A stretch of DNA of 64,000 nt from Galaxea fascicularis (Eukaryota; Cnidaria; Anthozoa; Scleractinia; Euphylliidae): positions 2,484,944 to 2,548,943 of the forward strand of contig OX419338.1 of assembly GCA_948470475.1 (NCBI GenBank), written 5' to 3'. The notes under the pieces were generated by a model. That model was given only the letters and a program-made list of their open reading frames with translations, was not told the DNA's origin and searched no databases. Both the position numbers and the translations under genes were made by a program. Below are positions 1 through 10,260 of the stretch, piece by piece (position 1 is the first letter of the stretch; each line of letters begins with the position of its first letter).

Positions 1-3000
1 ACTGGATAATAACATCCCAACGCTTGTTTAATTCGTCCCAATGCATTCTTGTTACCGGCTACTGAATTAAAGTTTTAGTTTGTTTGTCACATGCTTGATA
101 TTTGTTTAACCTTTTGTTTCACGTTGTAGCAAAGCTGGGCGGAAAACTGGGTGTTGAAATTGTTAATTGCATCGCTTTGTGTTGCAACACGAGGTATTCG
201 CCCATTTTACAAGAAAGTTGATTTCAGAGAGACGTTGATCAGACAGAAGTTTATAGCATTTGTCAGCACCTGGTTAGCAAAATGATTTTAAAATATGCCC
301 TCAGGATGTGATTTTGGCCGACTGCCGACAAAACCTTGTAAGGACTAAATTGGAGATGAATCCGGTTGAAGTCGAAAAAATATCAGGATAAAAGAAGCTT
401 AAACTGAAACTATGGAGATCTTTTTGTTGTTCAGTTCTAAAACGCTAATGAATCCCATCGATGATGACAATTAACCTGGAAGCATAAAAAACAACGTTGT
501 CGTTTCAACTTAAATGGACTAACCACAAATCACAGATGTCAAAGATGTGAGGCGTGAGCAACCTCGACCGCAAAGGACTAAAAGAAACAATTGACACTGT
601 TCTGTTCAGATCCATGGAGAACTTGAGTTTCCTTAAAACAAAGCAAAATAGTAAAAGTTGGGGCACGGCATTGTGAACAACGCCCGCATAAAAACAAAAC
701 TCAGACATGATTTTTGCCTGCACACAATTGATGACGGGCTGTGGGAATTTTTTTCATCTGTATTGGGTTGGTTCCAATTGATATTGCGTGTGAAATATTA
801 GCTCTGGTCTGTTTACCCGGACCATCGTATAATAGTAAAAGGTCGAAAAAAGGTGCCCTCAACCCTTTCAGGCATTAAACGCTGTTTGAGTCTCGTGCAA
901 TATAATACAACTGAAATACCCTTCAAACGTGATACGTTGTAATACCCCGCTTAGAGTGTAATACATGATACTAGTGTAGTGTTAACGACAACATCGAAAA
1001 CGCGTACGAGAACAATATTAGGGGGCAACCAACAATTTGCCTTCCTGTGGTCAATTTACATTATCAACCCCGTTGATAAAACCAAATTTTTGTGCAACAT
1101 TTTTGGAAAGCGGGTTGTTCAACTGAGTAACTAAAAAAAAGAAACTGTGTCATTTAAAGCTTTGCAAGACTTTATCACTCTCACTAAGGGAGGCGAAGAG
1201 ATCGCTCAGTTTTAGCTTAGGCAGATTTAGAAAGCTTAAAGAATTCTGCTCAAAATTTGCTCGATCCATATTTCGGGAACGGTAGTTGTCTAAGGGAGAG
1301 CTGTCTGTTGTCAGTTCATTAATAAATACCTGGATAATTGTCAAGTGCGTAGACAAAACTGAATAGTTGAGTAGAGTCGGTTGACTGAACCGGCAGAATA
1401 GCTGATGCAAGAGGCGCTGAATATGTTCCATTGTTCTTCGTTGATATCTCAATTACCGTTTCATTTATTCAACGAATTAGAGTTTTGACGCCTTCTCCTT
1501 CAGATGGTGTGCGTACATCGGTGAATTTCAGGTTAACCCTCATTCCTTCTCCTCAGTTCAGTCTCATGATAAAATCGGCAAATTTAATGTTACTAACTTA
1601 ACAGATTGAATCTGTTAAGTTAGTAACATTAACATTTGCCGATCTCACGATTTTGTTGACTTTTAAGCATTTTGACACTTATTTATTTATCGAGCGGGAC
1701 ACAATCTCAACATTTCTAGAAATTCTTGGTACTGAATCGGAATGGCAAAAAACTTCAGTTATCTTTAACCGGGCTTCCCTCGCGCGTAATACGGACGTAC
1801 ATCAGTTGTTAAAGTTATCGGAACAGAAAGCTACAAATTGAAATATTAGTATAAATTAAGATGTAAAAAGACTACTTCTGTCATTTACGGCTCATTTTTG
1901 CTTCGACATAAAAGGCGAGAGGAAGACAGAACAAAAATGTCAGTGTTGTTTGGAAATGACTAGCTCGGTTGAATTCTGCGTTCATGATCATTTTCACATG
2001 CACTACATCAACAACTTTTTGGATGCGTTCAAACCAGGGGGACAAGTACCTCGTGTAGAACCAAGACAAGTCATCCAGACGAAAGGGGCTATCTTTTACT
2101 TCTCAGTTTCCACGGCTAAAAGTTTGTCAGTATAACTGAGCCAATCTCTAGCTTAACTGAATTATGTCTTCACTTTTCCCCTTTACCATACAAGCCTAGC
2201 ACCCCTGGCCTTGAAGCTTCAAGATAGCAAACATTTTGGAAATTTTTGTTTTAATTGGTTGCTCAAACTCGAATTGCCATGGTATGGTGCTGAGATCTCA
2301 AGATCCACTTTCCAGACGTGTACGTTCCAGTCCGGCATTTACGCTGTATTGATTTTTCGGATTCCAAGTCAGGTTATCAAACAGGTGGATCATGAGACCC
2401 CAAATAATTTTCATTCTTAGGGCTGATAGGGAAATTTTAGCTGAGAATGGCTTCCTTTGTTTCCTTTGTTGGCATTATTTCCGCTGCAGGGAACAGTCAG
2501 GTTACCGTGCTTGAAAGGATTTACGCAGAGACATGCGTGTATGTTAGCCCACGCCGAAGTGCGTAAACATAACAATCAACTTCTTTCCAGGTTAACTAAC
2601 TGGTTTCAGCGAAAACTACTTGAAAAAGGATATTCTCATCACAGGAATATACGTTTCTTTTGCTTCAAGGAGAGGAAATTGAGCTTTTGTTAAAAATAAA
2701 CATTCTATCTGTATATATGAAATGAAGATATTACTCAAAACGATTTAATACTCTCCATCTCAACACAACAGTATTATTTCTCTCAAAGCCATTAAACTGG
2801 AACAACGTTAGTATGCTATATAAGGCATTTTTTACCTCGTGGTTTTGGTTACGTCGTCGAATTTCTCTCGCTTCTTTGTAATGTAAAACCATTTCAGTGC
2901 GTAGCAAGAATCTCACTCATTCAATCCTTGATGATAGTCCAGTATAAAAATTATCAGCCTATATTAAGACCAGTGTAGTCGTATAACAGCTCATGTTGTA

Positions 3001-5300
3001 CTTAGTGCTGCGGTCAACCTGTTGAAAGCTCCTTTGGTCTGGATCAGGGCACAGAATTCTTAGCAAGTTGGAAATGAAATAAAACTGGCCATGCCAACGC
3101 TATAGTCTCTCAGTTGAATCGATGAATGAAAATTGAATAAAAAAAGGATAGAGTTTGACCTAGGATTATTCAGAATTATATTGATCTTGGTGTAAAGAGT
3201 TTCTCGGTTTAGAAACCACGAAATAAAAAGATTCGTTCTTTGGTTAAACATATCAGCGGGGTATAGGTCTTCTTTAGGGTAATTGCGGCTGAGATCGAAG
3301 ATGAAACAGTTGCAAAACTGTTAAGTCTCACAAATATAATCTCGCCTTCGCCTTATCAATGCATAAATGATTTATTCGCCTTTAAAAGCGGTGATTTCAC
3401 TCTTCAGTTATTTTGCGTCATTTGAAGCAAAAGTGCGCCAGTATTCATGCAGTTAATTACGGTACATACTTCTACAAATTTCCTCAACGAAGACATGTTA
3501 GACGACTGTCTTCATTTTCTGCACTAACTAAGCGGTCAGTCCCAAAGCAGTCCACTATTATTTGGTTCTGTAACTTACACTAAACGTAGTCGGGTGATAT
3601 TTTTGACATTCTTAATTCTTCAACACACTCAAGGCAGTGAAAAAGTCAGCCTTTTTCGTTACGATCAGAAATATCCAGCAAGCACTTTACGCTTCCAGTC
3701 ATGCTAATACAGTGATTTATTTACCACTCAGTCCGCAAAGTCTTCTGCCGAATGACGCAGGAAGTATGTGAACGGTTCGTTAATCCCTGATGAGTTCATG
3801 TATGTTAGAGTGTGGTTTAACAGCTATTAGTCGTGAACAAAATTGTGCACTTGAAATCATAAAAAGGTTTCGTGCCCTATTTTCCGGTTTTATACTGGCC
3901 TAATTCAGTTTAGTAGTTTGAGTATTTCTAGTGTGGATCATTTCCTTGCAAATGTTTTTCCAATTAATAAGGTCACACAGGGGTGAATCTTCAAGCACAG
4001 GCTGTTCAAGCACCCTCTCACTTCCAAAAGCGCTACCCCTTGTTCAAAGAGGAAAAATTCTTCAAATTACTTTGCTTTTAAGGTAAAATATTGAAAAAAT
4101 GAACAGTATGATAAGCTGAAAGTTCTGCTTAAACGTCTGCATGAATGAAAGGTGGGAAAACAGACTGAAAAGCGTACATAACTAATCGATAATCAAAGGC
4201 TTATACTGGAATTAAAAATAAGGAAACGAGCAATGCAATTTAAAACCTTTTACAATGTTGAAAGAAACTGAAGTCAAACTGAATAGAAAGATATTTTAGC
4301 CTTCATCTAATCACACAAATCAATATCACCGTTTGTCGTGATTGCTGGCGCCATATCGCCAAAAAACCTTCCAACTTTTTTACATCAGTTGTGAGGCCTG
4401 ACACTGGAGATCAAAAGCCATTTCGTTGGGTTTCCATTTTGTCCCAGCTCTATTACTGAAATCGGACTGAAAAATGTGATGATAGGAGAGTTTTTGTTGG
4501 GTGTAACCCTGAGTTTTAAAGTTTAAAAGTGTCTGAGTTGTCCGTAATGCGTGAAAGAGCTTCCTTCCAAGGTGAATGTCACTGGTAATGCCGTCTCTCA
4601 GATTATTGATCAAGTGGGTTTGGTTCAGTTCTAGAGAAATTTTCAAGCCAAAACGTTCATCCGGAAATTAGAGTGAAATGTGCCTTGTATTGGACTTGTG
4701 GCCTTAGTCGGTCATTAAATTATTGATGTCTCATGTTTGTCGCCGGCTTAGATGCTATAACCAGTCAATTATTGAATCTTTATAACAGCCACCCGACACA
4801 GAAAATTAGAGCAAGGCGGGTGAAAGTTTGAAGAGTTCAAAACTACCTGTAATCGTGAAAAGTGGGATGTTTAATTGAATTTGATGACAATGCGAGTACA
4901 AGAAATGCACATGTTAGTCACAAAAAGGCAATTGAATTGTTCTAGAAGGCAATTTTTGTTCTTGACAAAATCAGTTAGGAAGCCGTTGCTTAGCTGTCGC
5001 AAATACACGCGGAGAAACCGCACTCTTAATATATGCTTCCGGTGGCTCAAGTATACCTGAGAAGGAAATCCGATACTTTCTGATGACGTTGATGCTCGTC
5101 TGCTGTATCAAATGAAAAATGAGAACAGCTTTTGTTTCGATAGCATACCCTAGTAAATTTACTCTGTTGTGTTGACAAGTAACCAAATTTGCGTTCGATG
5201 ACAACCGTAATGTCGCGATTGATAATGTCGCGTGAGGTTCCCCTATATATTACAGCGAAGAGTTTCCAGTTCGTTGACAAAAATTACAATATAATAATAA
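1..5300. other. Upstream intergenic region, no gene recognised
   Basis: Only short open frames on both strands are seen; none has a recognisable domain, splice-linked partner or coding-like composition. The only clear structures are a 70-bp hairpin at 1574-1643 and a copy of a dispersed repeat near 1029-1090. It may hold FoxO upstream regulatory DNA or a 5' UTR exon, but nothing in the sequence shows this directly. Confidence 0.5.
1574..1643. repeat. Short near-perfect hairpin
   Basis: The left arm begins ATCGGCAAATTTAATG and the right arm ends ACATTTGCCGAT. The arms of about 32 bases are nearly perfect complements around a 5-base loop. It is probably a tiny MITE or the remains of one; no flanking duplication was established. 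Confidence 0.75.
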
Positions 5301-5374
5301 TAATCAAACTTGGAAAGAATGATAACAAAAGAAGTACGCGCGTGGGCGAAGAGCCGTTCAGCCAACTCGAGTTT

Positions 5375-5520
5375 CTTATTGGCTGATTTTCGCGGGAAGA
5401 ACCTTGTTGCCATTGGTTTTCATCAAAGGGCGGAGCCGGTGTCATTCAATTCGCATCATCAGCCAATCATTACCCTCAATGTTATCACCAATGACAACAC
5501 CGCTGACGTCACGCTGGAAT
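5375..5520 (+). promoter_or_regulatory. Probable FoxO promoter-proximal region
   Basis: This stretch just upstream of the FoxO start has a reversed CCAAT box (ATTGG, about 5379), an E2F-like TTTCGCGGGAA (5388 onward), forward CCAAT motifs near 5463 and 5488, and a perfect CRE palindrome TGACGTCA at 5504-5511. The motifs are seen directly; their use as a promoter is inferred from position. No TATA box is obvious. Transcript 5' ends would be needed to place the start site. Confidence 0.5.
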
Positions 5521-5666
5521 CAATTTCGGATATAGCGAACTCGCGGCGTGTTTGAAGAAAATTTGCTTTCCCAAATTGTGGAGAGAGTTGGTAGTGTTTT
5601 AAGTTCATGTTTGGTCGTTACCGGTAGCAAGAACTTCTCAACGGTTCTCGGTGGCTTGGTTAGGAA

Positions 5667-5987
5667 ATGGACGAATCAGGAATTTTAGAAGAAAGGCGAG
5701 ACAACCGTCCTCGCTCGAATACTTGGCCGCTCCCCGACCCTTCGGAGTTTACAAAATCTGAACGTGAGGTTGATCAGAATACTACTTTGAAACAGCTAAG
5801 CGAGGGCCCGAAGAAAAGCTCGCGAAAAAATGCTTGGGGAAACTTGTCGTATGCAGACTTGATAACCCAAGCTATCCAGAGCTCCTCGGAGCAACGGCTG
5901 ACGTTGTCACAGATCTACGACTGGATGGTGAACACCGTCCCCTATTTTAGGGACAAGGGCGACAGCAACAGCTCCGCGGGTTGGAAG
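5667..5987 (+). CDS. FOXO: FoxO exon 1 (N-terminus and first half of forkhead)
   Basis: Encodes 107 residues: the N-terminal AKT/14-3-3 site and forkhead helices 1-2 ([21 protein letters not shown]). The donor GGAAG|gtacgtg follows GWK. The 5' UTR probably lies immediately upstream. Confidence 0.95.
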
Positions 5988-7508
5988 GTACGTGAGATGT
6001 TATTTCCTCGTGTGTAATCTATCTTCGATATGACTTTTTTAACAGCTCAGTGGTTTCTTAGTTTCACTTTCGACGTATTCTGTCTGGTGAAATTTCTAAC
6101 GTTGTTTGTGCCTGTCACTCTGTTGCAGAATTCAATTCGCCACAACTTGTCTCTTCATAGCAAGTTTGTTAGGGTACAGAACGAAGGCAATGGAAAGAGC
6201 TCTTGGTGGATGCTAAATCCCGACGCCAAAGGTGGTAAAACGAGTCGAAGGCGCTCTGGCTCTCTCGACTCCGCTCCCAAAACAGAGAGAAAGCGAGGAC
6301 GATCGAAAAAAGAGAAAATAAAGGAGGAAGATGGCGAGTCACCATCAAGTCCCCGATTGTCAGTAAACCGCGCGCGAGATGGGAATCGTGCGAACTCTCC
6401 CGGGAACGTTTCGCCAACCAATAGTTCAAGTTCCGACTCTTTGCTCACAATTCCAGAATCAGAGTCGCAGTTACCTTTTCCCCTTGGTGACAGCTTTGCT
6501 AGACCGCGAACTTCGTCCAATGCGTCGACTGTTAGCAGCCTTGGTGGTCGCTTATCGCCCATACCAGCTCATGCAGATGAACTTGAATTATGCGAGGATC
6601 ATGTGCCTTCGAATAATTTCAACATGGCTAGCACTCCAAATCCCGCAGCAGATGAGCAACTGTCGCAACTAGCGAATTCAATGAGCTTGAACTCATTTGC
6701 TGCTGCTGAAAATAGCAGATTAAAACAAACTTTAACACCAGTTCAGCCTTCGTTACTTCCGTCCGAACCGCCGCATAATGACCTAAGCGGCATGGCGGTA
6801 TCAAATAGTATGACTTCGAGCATATCGAACAGTTTTGACACCGGCTACAATAGCAGTGGTTACTTGCAACCTATTCAACACCCACAGCAGTCTTTAAGCC
6901 CAGAAGTTCAATTGACACCTCAATCTATTGCTGCTCCCCGGCCAGTGTTTGGCAATACGTATTCGCCAGCGCAACAACAGCAAGCGCATTTTCCGAGGAT
7001 TTTTCGCAGTCCGCAAGAAATGTCTCCTAGGCAGAACAATACTACAGCGCGAGTGACTGACATTTACTGTCGTGAACAAGAGATGGAAGTGCAGCAGACT
7101 CCCGAGAATGTGTATCAGAACTTTCAGCCCAGCTTTGGGAATGGAAATCCCTGTGTAAATGGCTTACCACATAACCAAAACTATAATTTTACAGACGCCT
7201 ACCTCCACCAACAGCAACGACAGCAAGTTACACCAGCCGCTGTGATGATGCAAGAAAACGGAATACACACATTACAAGGTCTTACGTTCAACAGAATGAC
7301 AAACAATAATCAGCTTGAGTTTATGAACGATAAATTTCCAAGTGATTTAGAACTGGATGCATTCAGCGCAGATCTTAAGTTGGACTGCGACATTGAACGT
7401 ATAATCTACGACGAAATGAACATGGGAGATGGTGGCTTCGATATTAACATAGATCAGTTTATTAGCCAAATACCAAATGTCGGTGAGTTACGAAGTGGTC
7501 TGTACTGA
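5667..7508 (+). CDS. FOXO: FoxO forkhead transcription factor
   Basis: Two coding exons, 5667-5987 and 6129-7508, join in phase 0 (AAG|gtacgt ... cag|AAT) to give 566 residues. The forkhead domain spans about residues 54-150, and the intron falls inside it between GWK and [13 protein letters not shown], the helix-3 region that contacts DNA. Three AKT/SGK-type sites are visible: RPRSNTW (Thr19), RRRSGS (Ser152, after the forkhead) and RPRTSSNAS (Ser237). In the known family these bind 14-3-3 and drive nuclear export when insulin/PI3K signalling is active. A basic stretch [10 protein letters not shown] (about 161-170) follows the domain as an NLS. The C-terminal acidic block with [11 protein letters not shown] and [11 protein letters not shown] matches the family transactivation region. 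FoxO proteins activate stress-resistance, cell-cycle-arrest and stem-cell genes. The start is the first ATG in frame with the N-terminal AKT motif. Orthology is very secure. Confidence 0.97.
6129..7508 (+). CDS. FOXO: FoxO exon 2 (DNA-recognition helix to stop)
   Basis: Begins at AAT after the acceptor ctctgttgcag. It encodes the recognition helix and wing regions, the second and third AKT sites, a long Ser/Gln/Asn-rich middle with little conservation, and the conserved C-terminal activation block before TGA. Confidence 0.96.
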   Translation, partial: NSIRHNLSLHSKFVRVQNEGNGKSSWWMLNPDAKGGKTSRRRSGSLDSAPKTERKRGRSKKEKIKEEDGESPSSPRLSVNRARDGNRANSPGNVSPTNSSSSDSLLTIPESESQLPFPLGDSFARPRTSSNASTVSSLGGRLSPIPAHADELELCEDHVPSNNFNMASTPNPAADEQLSQLANSMSLNSFAAAENSRLKQTLTPVQPSLLPSEPPHNDLSGMAVSNSMTSSISNSFDTGYNSSGYLQPIQHPQQSLSPEVQLTPQSIAAPRPVFGNTYSPAQQQQAHFPRIFRSPQEMSPRQNNTTARVTDIYCREQEMEVQQTPENVYQNFQPSFGNGNPCVNGLPHNQNYNFTDAYLHQQQRQQVTPAAVMMQENGIHTLQGLTFNRMTNNNQLEFMNDKFPSDLELDAFSADLKLDCDIERIIYDEMNMGDGGFDINIDQFISQIPNVGELRSGLY

Positions 7509-8600
7509 TTTTAAGATTTATAGCATCCAGGCTTAGATTGTCACAGAACTAATCACATTTGGTCCAGAGATGAATTTTTTTGTACCATTCATAAAAGGCA
7601 GTTTGGGGGTCAAGTGATTGCTAGAATTTTCTTTTGTGTGGATGTAATAGTAGAATATTGACAGCAAAAGAATGCTGAATTTGGCTTATAATCACAGCTG
7701 ATCATATTGTCGAGATTCTGTCTCACAGGTGTGCCTTTGCCGTCCCAGTGTGATGCACATTTGCGAGTGTTTACTTGCGATTTGCATTGTACCATTTAGA
7801 GCTTTTTTGTTGACATTCAACAGTATTTCTCCTGTGTCACATTTTTTTGCTTATAATTTGGCTGTTCTTTGTATGGTTATTCTGTGTTTGACCCAAAAAG
7901 GCAGTATTATTAACTGTAATGAAGTAGGTTTGGTTTGTGTAAATCGAATTGTCTGGTAGTAGGTGACTGTCCTCAGCTGTGTAGGAAGTGCCTTGGTTTG
8001 AAAGAATGTAAATGTTAGAAGTTCCATGTTATGATAGTTTGTTGGGAGAATCAGTTAGTCTTGACACAGGTTCCAAGGTCTGGAACATTTGAAGCAGACC
8101 GTATTTTATCAAAACTTACATGTTAAAAGCTTACTTTTTAATATATTGAAAAATGTTTTAGGTGTTGAGTGTTTCTCTTAGTTTGGCATTGTTGCAGCAG
8201 TCCTGCCTAAAGTAACATTTGTACTTGTACAGTTAACAACAGCTGACAGCATTATTTTTAGACAGATAATTATGTTGTATAGTTGCCCATAAGTTTGTTA
8301 GATATCTCGTCAGTTTGCTGCGTGTGCCAGGACAACTTGGCACCAGTGTTTTGTAATGATAGCTAATTTGTTCTGACGATTAAGTTGACATACTGTAGAA
8401 ACATAAAGCTATATTCCCAAAATGAATTGAATTGTATTACTCCAAAGGTTGAATAGACACTTTGTAATGATGTGGACATGAGTAAATAGCTAGCCAAGAT
8501 AGAGTATGTAAGCTTGGTTGCAAGATGTTGTGCCACAAGTCACAAAAAATTTATATCAATGCGACATGCCTATATTTATGGTATTGAAGACAATAAATTA
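7509..8600 (+). other. FoxO 3' UTR
   Basis: About 1.1 kb of AT-rich sequence without coding signal follows the stop, ending near a canonical AATAAA at 8592-8597. The UTR assignment is inferred from the position of that signal; earlier cleavage is possible. Confidence 0.65.
8592..8597 (+). terminator. Probable FoxO polyadenylation signal
   Basis: A canonical AATAAA hexamer 1.1 kb past the FoxO stop, followed by a T-rich, TG-containing stretch typical of a cleavage region. Confidence 0.55.
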
Positions 8601-10100
8601 TTTTCTGTTGGCAGTTGATTTAGTCATTAATTACTTAAAACCGAGGGGTTGAAGAATTAACCGCAAAAATAATAGCTGTCTTCCAGGCACAGGTACAATT
8701 TACAATCTGTAATGGCAGTTTCCCTGCTGCCAGTCTAAGTGTTGGCATCTTTACATTTCAACAAGCACATCATTTCCATGTGCTTGTGTTGCGGGTTTTA
8801 CACGGTGAATTTATGCAAATCCCAAGACTGCTTCTAAAGGGGATTGTGGTATTGTTTTTAAGCGTGTTACCCGCGGAGAAGACAGGTCCAATTGTTTTAC
8901 TCTCGGCAAATACAAAACACCCATTGTTCCGTGGTGTCACTTAGTTCCAACCGGCTATTATCTACCGGCCCTTGGCTATCACTGAATCAGCTGCTGCCGT
9001 GGAGTGCTTTTATTCCGCCGTCTCGTGACGGCGTAGCATTCTAGCACATGACACGATCACATGAGAGGAACGTGAATTTAAATTCCTCGTATAAAAATGC
9101 TTTCGCTCGCATGTAAACAATTTCATTTTCATTTGGCTGCATAATCAAAAATATGATAACCATAAACGGTGGAGCACGTATTTCTAATTCCAAAATGACC
9201 GGAGGGGATGACAAAATGAAATGCAAAAATGGTCGAAGTGAGCGAGTCAAAGCGTATTTGACATTTTTATTCTAAAGTAGTCATATAAACCGTTTGACGT
9301 TTCCTTTGCTTTGTTCGGTACTTTTGTTTTCCTTGGTCACGCATGGCTAAAACCACGCTAGATTTGTCCATCGCCGTCTTGTTTCTGCATTAATTATTTT
9401 ATTTTAATCACGGGCCCCCCAGGGTTAGACTAAAATCAATGCGCATCAAACACAGCATTTCAGTACGAGAAAAGGGAAGCTGTAAAAAAATAACATTCGC
9501 GCCGACTCATTTTCATCGTATCCGATAATGTTTCATCGAAAACAATAAACGATCTGCAGGTGAATGCTTTTTCCGTTTCAGCTGCTGCGAAGTTTTTTCC
9601 CTACCGCCAGTGAAAACATTCACTGATGTGCGTAACTGTTCTCCATGTAGACCAACACTTCTCGCGCGCGTGCTTGTCCGTGGCCACGCGCGAGGGGCGA
9701 GTGCGTGCGGTCTTGCATGAATAACATTCCGGAATAATACACGTTGATGTACCTTTTTGAAATCATTTTTTTATACATCCTAAATGCAAACTGCTTATTG
9801 TTTCAAAATATGTCGAAGGGCAGAGCCAGGGAGAGCCTCTTTTTTCATATCTATCAGTTATAAATTTCCGGTGTAAATGAATGCTCATATGTTTTCAGAT
9901 GGTTCTTAAACCCAGGCCTGCCTTAGACCAATTGTTTGATCTTCCAACCGGTTCCAGCCTTTGATTTGTACAGGTACGAAATCAAATATAGTGTAATGCG
10001 AAATTAATAAGATAAATCAATACAGCTTACACGACCATTAGATTTTAAGCGAGCCTGCAATATTTTTCACACTTTGTCAAGATGACACGCGCAGAGCACG
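8600..10100. other. Intergenic region between FoxO and NPAT
   Basis: No open frame of interest on either strand. GC-rich CpG-containing patches such as CTCGCGCGCGTGC near 9660 approach the NPAT promoter. No ATM-like gene lies head-to-head with NPAT here, unlike in vertebrates. Confidence 0.5.
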
Positions 10101-10223
10101 CGCAATGCATGAAAATTTCGCGCGAAAAGTCAGCAGAAAATGACGCGAATTAACTTGTGGCAAGCAAAATAGTTGATTGTTTATGTCTTTTTATCGCATT
10201 ACGCCTATCTTAGCTGTTTCAAA
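10080..10223 (+). promoter_or_regulatory. NPAT promoter-proximal region with palindromic E2F site
   Basis: A perfect dyad TTTCGCGCGAAA at 10116-10127, 97 bases upstream of the NPAT start codon, matches the E2F consensus (TTTSGCGC) on both strands. CACGCGCAGAGCACGCGC lies just before it. NPAT is a known E2F-activated G1/S gene in mammals; use of this site here is inference. The 5' end of the transcript is not visible. Confidence 0.65.
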
Positions 10224-10260
10224 ATGATCAAAGATTGTATAGTGGCCAAACTTGTACAGG
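10224..10260 (+). CDS. NPAT: NPAT exon 1 (start of LisH motif)
   Basis: A 37-base coding exon reading MIKDCIVAKLVQ plus one base, with donor CAGG|gtaagt. Joined to exon 2 it gives VAKLVQGYL, matching the NPAT N-terminal LisH helix. It is far too short to stand out as an open frame and was found by matching phase and motif. Confidence 0.85.

Noticed and set aside
6155..6562. Minus-strand frame opposite FoxO exon 2
   Set aside because: Shadow of the FoxO coding strand, with no independent features.
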